From assembly GCF_010729105.1 (NCBI RefSeq), contig NZ_AP022573.1:1054001-1118000 (forward strand): DNA of 64,000 nucleotides, given 5' to 3'. Under the pieces are notes generated by a model. That model saw only the letters and a list, made by a program, of their open reading frames with translations, had not been told where the DNA came from and did not search any database. This stretch comes from Mycobacterium saskatchewanense. Its GTDB lineage: Bacteria; Actinomycetota; Actinomycetes; Mycobacteriales; Mycobacteriaceae. A program made the translations under genes and the position numbers. How positions within the stretch are numbered: position 1 is the stretch's first letter; each line of letters opens with the position of its first letter. Positions 51,668 through 61,620 of the stretch are shown in pieces.

Positions 51668-54448
51668 CTACCCGGCGTCAACTGCGACGACGCCGCGCCG
51701 AACATCGTTGATGGCCTGCCTGGCGGTGGAGCGCAGCTCGGTGTCGGGCGCGGCGTTGCGGACCTGGTCCAGCAGGTCGAGCACCTGGCGGCACCACCGG
51801 ACGAAATCGCCGGCCAGCAGCGGCGAGCCGGTGCCACCGAGGTCGGCGGCGGCCAGCGCCGCCGCCAGGTCGCCCGTCCGGGCCCAGCGGTACATCACGG
51901 TGACGAAGCCGTCGTCGGGTTCCCGGCTCGGCGCGATCCGGTGCGCTTGCTCGTCGGCGCGCAGCTCGGTGGACAGCCGCGCCGTCTGCTGCAGCGCCTG
52001 ACGCAGCCGCTGCGTGGGCACCTCGGCGGCAACACCCCCGCCGGGCCCGTCGCCGCCCCGGGTCTCGTACAGGACCGCCGAGACCACCGCCGCGAGCTCG
52101 GCCGGCTTCAAGTCCGCCCAGGCGCCGGTGCGCAGGCATTCGGCGACCAGCAGGTCGCTTTCGCTGTAGATGCGGGCCAGCAAGCGTCCGTCGTCGGTGA
52201 CGTGCGGGTCGTCGGCGGGACCCTGGATGAACCCGCGCTCGGTGAGCAGCCCGACGATGCGGTCGAAGGTGCGGGCCAGCGAGTTCGTCGCGGCGGCCAC
52301 CTTCCTCTCCAGCTGGGCGTTGTCGCGTTCGATGCGCAGGTACCGCTCGCCCTGACGGACCAGCTCCTCGACGCCCGGCGTGTTGTGCGAGGGGTGCCGG
52401 CGCAGCTCGGCCCGCAGCGAAGCCAGCTCGGGGTCGTGGAAGCCCTCGTCCGCGTCGCCGTGGCCGCGGCGGCGGCTGACCGGGGCGTCCAGCCCGGCGG
52501 CGGCCGACAACAACGCCGAGGCCAGGTCGCGTCGCACCCGCGGCTGACGGTGTTCCACCCGCTTGGGCAGCGCCATGGAACCGACCGGCGCCGAGGCGCC
52601 CGAATAGTCCGCCGACGAGATGCGCCCGGCCCAGCGGTGCTCGGTCAGCACCAGCGGGCGGGGGTCGGCGCTGTCGCGGGCCGACTCCAGCACCACCGCC
52701 AGTCCACCCCGCCGTCCGTGGGTGATGTTGATGATGTCGCCGCGGCGCAGCGAGGCCAGCGCGTCGGTGGCGGCCTGCCGTCGGTGCAGCCGCGACGCGC
52801 GGGACTGCGCGCGCTCCATCTCCGAGATCCGCGCCCGCAGCCGCGCGTACTCCAGGATCGGCGCGTCAGGCCCGCCCAGCTCGGCCGCGATCTCGTCGAG
52901 CATCTTCTTGCCTCGGTCGATGCCGCGCACGAGCCCGACGACCGACCGGTCGGCCTGGTACTGCGCGAACGACTGCTCGAGGAGCAGGTGCGCCTGCTCG
53001 GGCCCCATCCGGTGCACCAGGTTGATGGTCATGTTGTACGACGGGGCGAACGAACTGCGCAGCGGGAAGGTGCGGGTGGACGCCAGGCCGGCCACGGCCG
53101 ACGGGTCGGTGGTGTCCTCGGCGGGATTCCACAGCACGACCGCGTGGCCCTCGACGTCGATGCCGCGCCGGCCCGCGCGCCCGGTCAGCTGCGTGTATTC
53201 CCCCGGCGTCAGCGGCACGTGCTGCTCGCCGTTGAACTTCACCAGCCGCTCGAGCACCACGGTGCGCGCGGGCATGTTGATCCCGAGCGCCAGCGTCTCG
53301 GTCGCGAACACCGCCTTGACCAGTCCGGCGGTGAACAGCTCCTCGACGGTGTGCCGGAACGCCGGGAGCATCCCGGCGTGATGAGCCGCCAGGCCTCGCA
53401 GCAGCCCCTCCCGCCACTCGTAGTACCCCAGCACCGCCAGGTCGGCGTCGGCCAGGTCGCCGCAGCGGTGCTCGATGATCTCGGCGATCTGCGCGCGCTC
53501 GTCCTGGCTCGTCAGCCGCAGCGGCGACCGCAGACACTGGGCGACCGCCGCGTCGCAGCCGGCCCGGGAGAACACGAACGTGATCGCCGGCAGCAACCCG
53601 TGGGAGTCCAGGGTCGCGATGACGTCCGGCCGCGCGGGCGGCCGGTAGAACCGCGGCCGCCCGGAACCGCCTCCCCTGGCCGCGGACCGTCCCCGGCGCG
53701 GCTGCCAGTCCGACAGCCGGTCCGCCTCGCGCCGGTGTGCGATCGTCCGCAGCAGCTCCGGGTCGACGCGCGGCTTGCCGGCGCCGTCGGGCTGCGCGTG
53801 GGCCGACGCATTCCGGTAGTCGAACAAGTCGTAGAGCCGCTTGCCCACCATGACGTGCTGCCACAGTGGCACCGGCCGATGCTCGTCGACCACCACGGTG
53901 GTGTCGCCGCGCACGGTCTGGATCCAGCCACCGAACTCCTCGGCGTTGCTGACCGTCGCCGACAGGCTGACCAACCGCACCTCCTCGGGCAGGTGCAGGA
54001 TCACCTCTTCCCACACCGGGCCGCGCATCCGGTCGGCGAGGAAGTGCACCTCGTCCATCACCACATACGAAAGGCCTTGCAGTGCAGGCGAATCCGCGTA
54101 GAGCATGTTCCGCAGCACCTCGGTGGTCATCACCACCACCGACGCGTCACCGTTCACCGACACGTCGCCGGTCAACAGGCCGATCCGGTCGCGCCCGTAA
54201 CGGGCGGTCAAGTCGGTGTGCTTCTGGTTGCTGAGCGCCTTGAGCGGCGTGGTGTAGAAGCACTTGCCGCCGGCCGCCAGCGCGAGGTGCACCGCGAACT
54301 CGCCCACCACCGTCTTGCCGGCCCCCGTCGGCGCGCACACCAGCACTCCGTGGCCCCGCTCGAGCGCCGCGCACGCCCGCTTCTGGAAGTCGTCGAGCGC
54401 AAAGGGCAGTTCCGCGGTGAACCGGGGCAGCTCGATCAGCTCGGTCAC
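51668..54448 (-). CDS. helY: ATP-dependent DEVH-box RNA helicase HelY
   Basis: A 926-residue Ski2/Mtr4-like helicase. Visible motifs: Walker A APTGAGKT (39-46), TTPLKALSNQKHTDL, GDVSVNGDA, motif II in VVMDEVHFLAD, the SAT motif LVSLSATVSNAEEFG, and the C-terminal RecA domain with FATETLALGINMPARTVV and QLTGRAGRRGID. It unwinds RNA with ATP. The GTG at 54448 gives VTELIELPRFTAELPFALDDFQ, matching the M. tuberculosis start (Rv2092c); the open frame continues to 54514, but 22 extra residues are not expected. It follows tatC by 93 bp on the same strand. Confidence 0.95.
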   Translation of the reverse strand: MTELIELPRFTAELPFALDDFQKRACAALERGHGVLVCAPTGAGKTVVGEFAVHLALAAGGKCFYTTPLKALSNQKHTDLTARYGRDRIGLLTGDVSVNGDASVVVMTTEVLRNMLYADSPALQGLSYVVMDEVHFLADRMRGPVWEEVILHLPEEVRLVSLSATVSNAEEFGGWIQTVRGDTTVVVDEHRPVPLWQHVMVGKRLYDLFDYRNASAHAQPDGAGKPRVDPELLRTIAHRREADRLSDWQPRRGRSAARGGGSGRPRFYRPPARPDVIATLDSHGLLPAITFVFSRAGCDAAVAQCLRSPLRLTSQDERAQIAEIIEHRCGDLADADLAVLGYYEWREGLLRGLAAHHAGMLPAFRHTVEELFTAGLVKAVFATETLALGINMPARTVVLERLVKFNGEQHVPLTPGEYTQLTGRAGRRGIDVEGHAVVLWNPAEDTTDPSAVAGLASTRTFPLRSSFAPSYNMTINLVHRMGPEQAHLLLEQSFAQYQADRSVVGLVRGIDRGKKMLDEIAAELGGPDAPILEYARLRARISEMERAQSRASRLHRRQAATDALASLRRGDIINITHGRRGGLAVVLESARDSADPRPLVLTEHRWAGRISSADYSGASAPVGSMALPKRVEHRQPRVRRDLASALLSAAAGLDAPVSRRRGHGDADEGFHDPELASLRAELRRHPSHNTPGVEELVRQGERYLRIERDNAQLERKVAAATNSLARTFDRIVGLLTERGFIQGPADDPHVTDDGRLLARIYSESDLLVAECLRTGAWADLKPAELAAVVSAVLYETRGGDGPGGGVAAEVPTQRLRQALQQTARLSTELRADEQAHRIAPSREPDDGFVTVMYRWARTGDLAAALAAADLGGTGSPLLAGDFVRWCRQVLDLLDQVRNAAPDTELRSTARQAINDVRRGVVAVDAG

Positions 54449-54541
54449 GCCGGCGCCCCGGCGCGCGAGGGTCCGTAAATGCACACCGAATGCGGCGTGT
54501 CGCCGTACAGACACGGGCGCTCGCGGAGAGGCGCCGGCGGT

Positions 54542-55498
54542 CTACGTGACGTCGTCATGCTGACCGGCGCTGACTGAGGGCTCGGGGATCGGCGCGGGTG
54601 GCTCGATCACCGAGGCCTGGTCGTCGGGGATCTCGGCCAAGGCTTCGCGCTTGGCCTTTCGCCTGTCGTGCAGGCGGGAGATCTGGATGGCCAACTCCAG
54701 CAGCACCGACAGCGCCACCCCGAGCGCGGTCATCGAGAACGGGTCGGAGCCCGGCGTGAAGACGGCGGCGAACACGAACATCCCGAAGATCAGGCCGCGC
54801 CGCCACGACTTGAGCCGCTCGTAGGTCACGACGCCGGCCATGTTGAGCATCGCGATGAGCAACGGGAACTCGAAGCTGACGCCGAAAACCACCAGCAGGT
54901 TGATCAGGAAACCGAAATACCTATCACCCGAAAGCGCGGTCACCTGCACGTCGCTGCCGACGGTCAACAGGAAGCCCAGCGCCTTGGACAGCACGAAGTA
55001 CGCCAACACGGCGCCCGCCACGAACAGCATCGCCGCGGGGATCACGAACGCGATCGCGAAGCGCCGCTCCTTCTGATAAAGCCCGGGCGTGATGAACGCC
55101 CACAGCTGGTAGAACCACACCGGGCAGGCGAGCACGACTCCGGCCGTCATTCCCACCTTCAACCGCAGCATGAACTGGTCGAAGGGAGCCGTCGCCAGCA
55201 GCCGGCACTGCCCGTCGGCGCTGATGCTCGCGCGCGCCGACTGCGGCAGCGAACAGTACGGATGGCGCAACCACTCGCCGAGGCTCTCCAGACCGAAGAT
55301 CGAGTGCGAATACCAGAAGAACCCGAAGATCGTGGTGAGCAGGATCGCCGCGAGCGCGATCAGCAATCGGGTGCGCAGCTCAGTGAGGTGGTCGACCAGC
55401 GACATCGTCGCGTCGGGATTGGTGCGGCTGCGACGCTGGCGGGGATTGAGCCGCTTCAGCAGGCCCGCGGCGCGCGCTGAGACTCTGGGTGTGTTCAC
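54542..55498 (-). CDS. tatC: Sec-independent translocase subunit TatC
   Basis: A 318-residue membrane protein with six predicted helices, the receptor part of the twin-arginine translocase that exports folded proteins. Signatures: [19 protein letters not shown] (35-53), [36 protein letters not shown] (the conserved loop) and [18 protein letters not shown] Pro-rich cytoplasmic tail ends the protein. A Cys pair in the first periplasmic loop is present ([14 protein letters not shown]). GTG start at 55498, 46 bp after tatA. Corresponds to Rv2093c. Confidence 0.97.
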   Translation of the reverse strand: MNTPRVSARAAGLLKRLNPRQRRSRTNPDATMSLVDHLTELRTRLLIALAAILLTTIFGFFWYSHSIFGLESLGEWLRHPYCSLPQSARASISADGQCRLLATAPFDQFMLRLKVGMTAGVVLACPVWFYQLWAFITPGLYQKERRFAIAFVIPAAMLFVAGAVLAYFVLSKALGFLLTVGSDVQVTALSGDRYFGFLINLLVVFGVSFEFPLLIAMLNMAGVVTYERLKSWRRGLIFGMFVFAAVFTPGSDPFSMTALGVALSVLLELAIQISRLHDRRKAKREALAEIPDDQASVIEPPAPIPEPSVSAGQHDDVT

Positions 55499-55544
55499 GA
55501 GGCTTGATCAGTGGCGCTCGGGCGTCGCGCCGACGATTGCCGCG

Positions 55545-55811
55545 CTAAGCCGGGCGCGCTTCGCTGTGACCCTGCTCGCTCGTGGCCGGCGGGTCGACTC
55601 GCTGCGACTGCACGGGCTGCGGGGTCTCGGAGGGTGTTTGCAGGGAAGGCGGCTCGGTCTTGTTCTCGCTCTGCATCTCGCGGAGCTCGGACTTGAAGAT
55701 GCGCATCGATTTGCCCAAGGAGCGCGCGGCATCGGGGAGCTTCTTGGCGCCGAACAGCAAGATCACTACGACAGCGAGTATCGCCCAGTGCCACGGACTA
55801 AGACTGCCCAC
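55545..55811 (-). CDS. tatA: Sec-independent translocase subunit TatA
   Basis: An 88-residue pore-forming subunit. One N-terminal membrane helix ([17 protein letters not shown], 4-20), the hinge with FGAKKLPD, an amphipathic helix ([17 protein letters not shown]) and a polar tail ending SEARPA. The GTG at 55811, with GGAGG 8 bp upstream, gives the family start VGSLSPWHW; the frame is open further upstream but not conserved. Together with TatC (next gene) it forms the Tat pathway; tatB is elsewhere. Corresponds to Rv2094c. Confidence 0.96.
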   Translation of the reverse strand: MGSLSPWHWAILAVVVILLFGAKKLPDAARSLGKSMRIFKSELREMQSENKTEPPSLQTPSETPQPVQSQRVDPPATSEQGHSEARPA

Positions 55812-55902
55812 TTTGATTACCTCCAGACGTCCACCCGATGCTACCGCAGCCGGGCGGCGTGCCGGTGTGCCCGCGCCGCGGCGGGACCGGCTCACCAGCG
55901 CG

Positions 55903-56877
55903 TCAGACCTGGCCGGCGACCTCGTAAGCCGCCAGCGCCGCCGCCGCCGCATGCCGTATACGCTGCGCGAGCGACTGGGGTTCGATCACCTGGACCGCCG
56001 AGCCGAATCCCAAGACCAGCCGCGTCATCCAATGTTCGGATGCGTAGGTCATGACAGCCTCGCACGACCCGTCCGGAAACTCGCGGACGTCACGCATCGG
56101 GTAGTACTCCAACATCCACGACGCCGAGGGCGCCACCCGCAGCCGCGCCGACGGCAGGGACGGATCACCGTCGAACAGCGACGTGTCCGGGGGCGCCTGC
56201 AACGCCGGCTCGGGCGGTGCGGCCGGCTCGCCCAACTCGCCGGCGTCCACGATCCGGTCGAAGCGGAACAGCCGGACGCCCTCCGATTCGCGCGACCAGG
56301 CCTCGAGGTAGCTCTGCCCGCCGATCAGCAGTACCCGAATGGGGTCAACGATCCGGCTCGTCAGGGTGTCTCGGGACGCCGAGTAGTAGTCGATGGTCAG
56401 CGCGCGCTTGTGCTGCACTGCCGCCCGCACCGCGGCGGCGACTCGGTTCTCGACGGGCGCGGGCTCGTCGGCGGCGGCCACCGGAGCCACGGTGTCGCGC
56501 CCGACGGTGCCGGCGGCGGCCTCGATCTTGGCGATCGCGCTGCGCGCCGCTTCCGGATCGACCACGCCGGGGATGTCGGCGAGCGCGCGCAGCGCCACCA
56601 GCAGGCCGGTGGCCTCCGGCGAGGTGAGCTTGAGCGGCCGGTCGATGCCGGCCGAGAATGTCACCTGAATGGTGTCACCGGAGAACTCGAAATCGATGAG
56701 GTCGCCCGGGAAATAGCCGGGCAGGCCGCACATCCACAGCTGGTTGAGGTCATCCTCCAGCTGCTTGATCGACACACCGAGATCGGCGGCCGCCTCCGCG
56801 CGGGTGATCCGGGGGTTGGCCTGGAAGTACGGGACCATGTTGAGCAGCCGGATCAGCCGGGTCGACACCGGAGTCAC
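55903..56877 (-). CDS. pafC: WYL-domain transcriptional regulator PafC
   Basis: A 324-residue protein with an N-terminal winged helix-turn-helix ([38 protein letters not shown]) and a WYL sensor domain (about 145-230: [39 protein letters not shown]). With PafB it forms the heterodimer that activates the RecA-independent DNA damage response in mycobacteria. The GTG at 56877 overlaps the pafB stop (GTGA, 4 bp), which fixes the start. Corresponds to Rv2095c. Confidence 0.95.
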   Translation of the reverse strand: MTPVSTRLIRLLNMVPYFQANPRITRAEAAADLGVSIKQLEDDLNQLWMCGLPGYFPGDLIDFEFSGDTIQVTFSAGIDRPLKLTSPEATGLLVALRALADIPGVVDPEAARSAIAKIEAAAGTVGRDTVAPVAAADEPAPVENRVAAAVRAAVQHKRALTIDYYSASRDTLTSRIVDPIRVLLIGGQSYLEAWSRESEGVRLFRFDRIVDAGELGEPAAPPEPALQAPPDTSLFDGDPSLPSARLRVAPSASWMLEYYPMRDVREFPDGSCEAVMTYASEHWMTRLVLGFGSAVQVIEPQSLAQRIRHAAAAALAAYEVAGQV

Positions 56878-57887
56878 CCGGACTCCCCCAGGCCCGCGTG
56901 GCCGCGCAGCCGATCGATTACGTCGCCGCGCAGGGAATCCGGTTCGAGCACGACGGCGTCCGCCCCGTATCCGGCGATGTCGCGCGCCAGCTGGTCGGCC
57001 GCCCGGATGTCGAGTTCGATCACCTCGCCGTCGCGGTCGCCGAGTCGGCGCGCCTCGGCGGCTCGTGCCGCCCGGCGCAGGGCGGTGGCACGCCCGTCGG
57101 CGACCCAGACCCGGGCCCGGCCGCCGGCGGGCGCCGCCGACACGTCGGTGACCTTCTCGGCGACGATCTCCCGTAGGTTCACGTCGTCGGGAACCGCGAC
57201 GGCGCCCACCGGGCCGACCGGCGCGACGTCGGCGCCGATCCGCGAGAGGCGGAACACGCGGATGTCGTCTCGATCGCGATCGTGGCCCACGAGATACCAG
57301 CGGCCCCGGTGGGTCACCACGCCCCACGGCTCGACGGTGCGGGTGCTGTACGGCTCCGCCCGTGACGATCGGTGCGGGAACTGTACCGCCTGCCCGGAGT
57401 CGATCGCGGACAACAGGATTCCGAGGACGTCTTCGGAGCCGCGCAGGCCGGGCACGCCGGACGGGGAGGCGATCGCCACGGGGGCGCCGCCGTCGAAGGG
57501 ATCGACATCGACCCCGGCGGCGCGCAGCTTGAGCAAGGCGCCCTGAGTCGCGGTGATCAGCTCCGGCGATTCCCACAGCTGGGTTGCGACCGCCACCGCG
57601 GCCGCCTCGTCGGGGGTCAGCTCGACCGGCGGCAGCGAGTACGCGTCGCGGTTGATGCGGTAGCCCTCGGCGGGGTTCGTGGCCGATACCCTGCCGACCT
57701 CGAGGGGGATGCCGAGGTCGCGTAATTCGTTCTTGTCGCGCTCGAACATCCGCGAGAACGCCTCGGCGCTCGGACTGTCCGAATACCCGGCCACGGTGGA
57801 CCTGATCTTCTCGGCGGTGACATAGCCGCGGGTGGACAGCAGGGCGATGACGAGGTTAACCAGCCGCTCTACTTTCGAGGTCGCCAT
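56874..57887 (-). CDS. pafB: WYL-domain transcriptional regulator PafB
   Basis: A 337-residue partner of PafC. N-terminal winged helix domain: VERLVNLVIALLSTRGYVTAEKI and SRMFERDKNELRDLGIPLEVG. The WYL domain follows with YSTRTVEPWGVVTHRGRWYLVGHDRDRDDIRVFRLSRI. It is the first gene of pafB-pafC, which are translationally coupled; pafA lies 153 bp upstream. Although named after the proteasome accessory genes, the known role is DNA-damage control. Corresponds to Rv2096c. Confidence 0.95.
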   Translation of the reverse strand: MATSKVERLVNLVIALLSTRGYVTAEKIRSTVAGYSDSPSAEAFSRMFERDKNELRDLGIPLEVGRVSATNPAEGYRINRDAYSLPPVELTPDEAAAVAVATQLWESPELITATQGALLKLRAAGVDVDPFDGGAPVAIASPSGVPGLRGSEDVLGILLSAIDSGQAVQFPHRSSRAEPYSTRTVEPWGVVTHRGRWYLVGHDRDRDDIRVFRLSRIGADVAPVGPVGAVAVPDDVNLREIVAEKVTDVSAAPAGGRARVWVADGRATALRRAARAAEARRLGDRDGEVIELDIRAADQLARDIAGYGADAVVLEPDSLRGDVIDRLRGHAGLGESG

Positions 57888-58040
57888 TGGCTAAAGATTA
57901 TCGCTGGCGCTCGTCCCGTGCCTGCACCGACGGGCGAGTCGCAATTTTCACGTTTGCCCCACAGTCCCGGGTTGGCGGGGAGCAGTGTGTCTCATACGTG
58001 ATGGCGCCCGCGATACCGAGTCGCCGCTTTGGGACCGCGG

Positions 58041-59399
58041 CTACATGCTGGCGATCAGCCGCTTGACCCGTTCGTCGACCGCCCGGAACGGGTCCTTACA
58101 CAGCACCGTGCGCTGCGCCTGGTCGTTGAGCTTGAGGTGCACCCAGTCGACGGTGAAGTCGCGGCCCGCCGCCTGGGCGGCGCTGATGAACTCGCCGCGC
58201 AACCGCGCACGGGTGGTCTGCGGCGGGGTGTCGACCGCCTCCGCGATGTCCTCGTCGGTGGTCACGCGCGTGGCCAGACCCTTGCGCTGCAGCAGGTCGA
58301 AGACGCCGCGCCCCCGCTTGATGTCGTGGTAGGCCAGGTCGAGCTGGGCGATCTTCGGGTCGGACAGCTCCATGTTGTAACGGTCCTGGTAGCGCTGGAA
58401 CAGCTTGCGCTTGATGACCCAGTCGATCTCGGTGTCCACCTTGGCGAAGTCCTGGCTCTCGACCGCGTCGAGCTGGCGGCCCCACAGGTCGACGACCTGC
58501 TCGATCTGGGCGTTGGGCTCACGGGTCTGCAGGTGCTCGACGGCGCGGGTGTAGTACTCGCGTTGGATGTCCAGGGCGCTGGCCTGACGGCCGCCCGCCA
58601 GCCGCACCGGCCGGCGGCCCGTGGTGTCGTGGCTGACCTCCCGGATCGCGCGGATCGGGTTGTCCAGCGAGAAGTCGCGGAACGGGACGCCGGCTTCGAT
58701 CATCTCCAGCACGAGCGCCGCGGTGCCCACCTTGAGCATCGTCGTGGTCTCGCACATGTTGGAGTCGCCGACGATGACGTGCAGACGCCGGTACTTCTCG
58801 GCGTCGGCGTGCGGCTCGTCGCGGGTGTTGATGATCGGCCTGCTGCGGGTGGTCGCCGAGGACACCCCCTCCCAGATGTGCTCGGCGCGCTGCGACAAGC
58901 AGAACGTCGCCGCCTTGGGGGTCTGCAGCACCTTGCCGGCCCCGCAGATCAGCTGGCGGGTGACCAGGAACGGCAGCAGCACGTCGGAGATCCGGGAGAA
59001 CTCCCCGGCCCGCACGATCAGGTAGTTCTCGTGACAGCCGTACGAGTTGCCGGCCGAGTCGGTGTTGTTCTTGAACAGGTAGATGTCACCACCGATGCCC
59101 TCGTCGGCGAGCCGCTGCTCGGCGTCGATGAGCAGGTCCTCGAGGACCCACTCCCCGGCGCGATCGTGGGTGACCAACTGCACCAGGCTGTCGCATTCGG
59201 CGGTGGCGTATTCGGGATGGCTCCCCACATCGAGGTAGAGGCGGGCGCCGTTACGGAGGAAAACGTTGGAACTGCGCCCCCACGACACCACCCGGCGAAA
59301 CAGGTAGCGGGCGACCTCGTCCGGACTGAGCCGGCGATGGCCGTGAAAGGTGCAGGTGACACCGAACTCTGTCTCGATGCCCATGATTCGTCGCTGCAC
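58041..59399 (-). CDS. pafA: Pup--protein ligase PafA
   Basis: A 452-residue ATP-dependent ligase that links the C-terminal glutamate of Pup to lysines of target proteins, marking them for the proteasome. It belongs to the carboxylate-amine ligase-like family of Dop. Signatures: [19 protein letters not shown] at the start, [22 protein letters not shown] (metal and active site Asp/Glu), [20 protein letters not shown] and [20 protein letters not shown]. Length equals that of the M. tuberculosis enzyme (Rv2097c). Separated from prcA by only 187 bp; in M. tuberculosis about ten genes lie between. Confidence 0.97.
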   Translation of the reverse strand: MQRRIMGIETEFGVTCTFHGHRRLSPDEVARYLFRRVVSWGRSSNVFLRNGARLYLDVGSHPEYATAECDSLVQLVTHDRAGEWVLEDLLIDAEQRLADEGIGGDIYLFKNNTDSAGNSYGCHENYLIVRAGEFSRISDVLLPFLVTRQLICGAGKVLQTPKAATFCLSQRAEHIWEGVSSATTRSRPIINTRDEPHADAEKYRRLHVIVGDSNMCETTTMLKVGTAALVLEMIEAGVPFRDFSLDNPIRAIREVSHDTTGRRPVRLAGGRQASALDIQREYYTRAVEHLQTREPNAQIEQVVDLWGRQLDAVESQDFAKVDTEIDWVIKRKLFQRYQDRYNMELSDPKIAQLDLAYHDIKRGRGVFDLLQRKGLATRVTTDEDIAEAVDTPPQTTRARLRGEFISAAQAAGRDFTVDWVHLKLNDQAQRTVLCKDPFRAVDERVKRLIASM

Positions 59400-59586
59400 C
59401 TAATCGAGGGTACTGGCTGTGGGCGCCTGTGGTGCGAAAGCGCCGCGGTAAGTGCCGGTTTTGGTCGACGTGAGTACCGCCGGGGCAGGCTGCGCAGCCG
59501 ATGATCGGGCACGACGGCGCACGAAACCCCCGGCCGCCGGGGTTCGCCGACACGCCGCCCGAGCGCCGGGGCTGGCGCCGTGGGCA

Positions 59587-60426
59587 CTATTTCGAGGACT
59601 TGCCCTTGTCGGTGTTTTTATCTGAGCCTTTGTCGGAGCTCTTGTCCGAGCCTTTGTCAGAGCCGTTGTCGGAGCTCTTGTCCGAGGCGGCGCGGTTGGC
59701 CTGCGGCAACAGCGCGTCGAGCGCGGCACCCGTAATCCGCCGGAATGCGCGCCGCGGCCGGTTGGCGTCCAGGACGGCCACCTCCAGGGAGGCCACCCCG
59801 AGCGTCGGCTGATCGCCGCCCGAACCGCCCGAGCTCGACGAGGTGTCCGGGCTGCCCGCGCGCAGCGCTTCCACCGCGATGCGCACGGCGTCGGACAGAT
59901 CGGCGTTCTCGGTGTAGGTGTCCTTGAGGGCGGTGGCGATCGGCTCCGTCGTGCCGCCCATGACCACGAAATGCGGCTCGTCGGCGATCGACCCGTCATA
60001 CAGGATCCGGTACAGCTCGGGTGGCTTGGTCTCGCCGTAGTGCGCGACCTCGGCGACGCACAATTCCACCTCGTAGGGCTTGGCCTGCTCGGTGAAGATG
60101 GTGCCCAGGGTCTGGGCATAGACGTTGGCCAGCTGCCTGCCGGTGACGTCGCGGCGGTCGTAGGCGTAGCCGCGGGTATCGGCGAACTGGATTCCGCCGC
60201 GGCGCAGGTTGTCGAACTCGTTGAACTTGCCGGCCGCCGCGAAGCCCACGCGATCGTAGAGTTCGCTGATCTTCTGCAGCGACCGCGACGGGTTCTCCGC
60301 GACGAACAGCACGCCACCCGCGTAGGCCAGCGCCACCACGCTGCGGCCCCGGGCGATGCCCTTGCGCGCGAGCTCGCTGCGCTCGCGCATCGCCTGCTCG
60401 GGCGAGATGAAATACGGGAAGCTCAC
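59587..60426 (-). CDS. prcA: 20S proteasome alpha subunit PrcA
   Basis: A 279-residue alpha subunit forming the outer rings and gate of the 20S proteasome. Signatures: [59 protein letters not shown] and [24 protein letters not shown]. The C-terminal tail of about 33 residues is a Ser/Asp/Lys/Gly repeat ([12 protein letters not shown]), making the protein about 30 residues longer than the M. tuberculosis PrcA. GTG start at 60426 overlaps the prcB stop by 4 bp. Corresponds to Rv2109c. Confidence 0.96.
   Translation of the reverse strand: MSFPYFISPEQAMRERSELARKGIARGRSVVALAYAGGVLFVAENPSRSLQKISELYDRVGFAAAGKFNEFDNLRRGGIQFADTRGYAYDRRDVTGRQLANVYAQTLGTIFTEQAKPYEVELCVAEVAHYGETKPPELYRILYDGSIADEPHFVVMGGTTEPIATALKDTYTENADLSDAVRIAVEALRAGSPDTSSSSGGSGGDQPTLGVASLEVAVLDANRPRRAFRRITGAALDALLPQANRAASDKSSDNGSDKGSDKSSDKGSDKNTDKGKSSK
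59590..59691. repeat. Imperfect short tandem repeats coding for the PrcA tail
   Basis: About eight units of roughly 12 bp (for example TTGTCGGAGCTC, TTGTCCGAGCCT, TTGTCAGAGCCG) encode the (S)DK(S/G)S tail at the C-terminus of PrcA. Local composition is lower in GC than the rest of prcA. Confidence 0.75.
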
Positions 60427-61310
60427 TTGTTCCCCCGCGACTCGGCGTCGGGGCCGAAAGTATCGGCGCGCGAACGACTTTCGATGACCTGGCGGGCCAG
60501 TTCGGCGATGCGGCTCTCCGGCACGTCGGCGGCGCCTTCGGCGCTGATGGTGACGGCCGTGGGGTAGATGCCGCGGACCAGATCCGGTCCGCCGGTTGCG
60601 GAGTCGTCGTCGGCGGCGTCGTACAGCGCCTCCACGGCCACGCGCACCGCGGAGTCGGCATCCGTCACCTGTGAGTACAGCTTCTTGATCGACGACTTCG
60701 CAAAGATCGACCCCGACCCCACCGACTGGTAGCCCTCTTCTTCCAGGTTCCAGCCGCCGGCGGCGTCGAACGACACGATGCGGCCGGCGCTCTGCGGGTC
60801 GGCGGCGTGGATGTCGTAGCCGGCCAACAGCGGAAGCGCCACCAGGCCTTGCATCGCGGCCGCCAGGTTGCCGCGGACCATGATGGCGAGCCGGTTCACC
60901 TTGCCGGCGAACGTGAGCGGCACGCCCTCGAGCTTCTCGTAGTGCTCGAGCTCCACCGCGTAAAGGCGGGCGAACTCCACGGCGATCGCGGCGGTGCCCG
61001 CGATCCCCGTGGCGGTGTAGTCGTCGGTGATGTACACCTTCTTGACGTCGCGCCCGGCGATCATGTTGCCCTGCGTCGAGCGCCGGTCGCCTGCGATGAC
61101 GACACCGCCCGGGTATTTCAGGGCGACGATCGTGGTGCCGTGCGGCAGTTGCGCGCCGGCACCACCGGGATGATGGCCGCCGCCGAGGTTGGCCGGCAGC
61201 AGCTCGGGCGCCTCGCGGCGCAGGTAGTCGGCAAACGACGACAGGTTTACAGCCGAGTTTCCCGAGAGAGCGAAATTAGTGGACAGGCGATCAGAGAACG
61301 ACCAGGTCAC
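60423..61310 (-). CDS. prcB: 20S proteasome beta subunit PrcB
   Basis: A 295-residue precursor of the catalytic beta subunit. A propeptide of about 58 residues ends in PHG; self-cleavage exposes Thr59 ([11 protein letters not shown]), the nucleophile. Further conserved stretches: [43 protein letters not shown] and [24 protein letters not shown] start at 61310 overlaps the pup stop (GTGA). With PrcA it builds the 28-subunit core that degrades pupylated proteins. Corresponds to Rv2110c. Confidence 0.97.
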   Translation of the reverse strand: MTWSFSDRLSTNFALSGNSAVNLSSFADYLRREAPELLPANLGGGHHPGGAGAQLPHGTTIVALKYPGGVVIAGDRRSTQGNMIAGRDVKKVYITDDYTATGIAGTAAIAVEFARLYAVELEHYEKLEGVPLTFAGKVNRLAIMVRGNLAAAMQGLVALPLLAGYDIHAADPQSAGRIVSFDAAGGWNLEEEGYQSVGSGSIFAKSSIKKLYSQVTDADSAVRVAVEALYDAADDDSATGGPDLVRGIYPTAVTISAEGAADVPESRIAELARQVIESRSRADTFGPDAESRGNK

Positions 61311-61501
61311 TGTCCGCCCTTTTGGACATACGCCCGGACGAAGTCCTCAGCGTTCTCCTCAAGGACGTCGTCGATCTCGTCGAGCAGGTCGTCGGTGTCT
61401 TCGGCGAGCTTCTCGCGGCGCTCTTGGCCCGCGGCCGTGCTGCCGGCGAGGTCGTCGTCATCGCCGCCGCCACCACCACGCTTGGTCTGCTCCTGAGCCA
61501 T
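61307..61501 (-). CDS. pup: Prokaryotic ubiquitin-like protein Pup
   Basis: A 64-residue, mostly disordered acidic protein. The C-terminal half holds the helix that binds the proteasomal ATPase ([20 protein letters not shown]), and the end is GGQ; the final Gln is deamidated to Glu by Dop before ligation by PafA. The N-terminus [17 protein letters not shown] has a long Gly run. A strong AGGAGG site precedes the ATG. First gene of the pup-prcB-prcA operon. Corresponds to Rv2111c. Confidence 0.98.
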   Translation of the reverse strand: MAQEQTKRGGGGGDDDDLAGSTAAGQERREKLAEDTDDLLDEIDDVLEENAEDFVRAYVQKGGQ

Positions 61502-61543
61502 TGCCGCCTCCTGCTTTCGGTGAATCTCATCAGCGGCCAGTTT

Positions 61544-61556
61544 GGTTCGGTGAACC
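61544..61556. promoter_or_regulatory. Short inverted repeat upstream of pup
   Basis: GGTTC-GGT-GAACC in the 119-bp gap between dop and pup, about 45 bp before the pup ATG. A related TTCGGTGAATC half lies 30 bp closer to pup. It may be an operator of the pup-prcBA unit, but the arms are short. Confidence 0.25.
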
Positions 61557-61620
61557 GCACTGCCCGCTGGTCTTTCCCTACCCTACCGGTCGACCCCGAC
61601 GTTTCCCCGCCGAACCGGGC

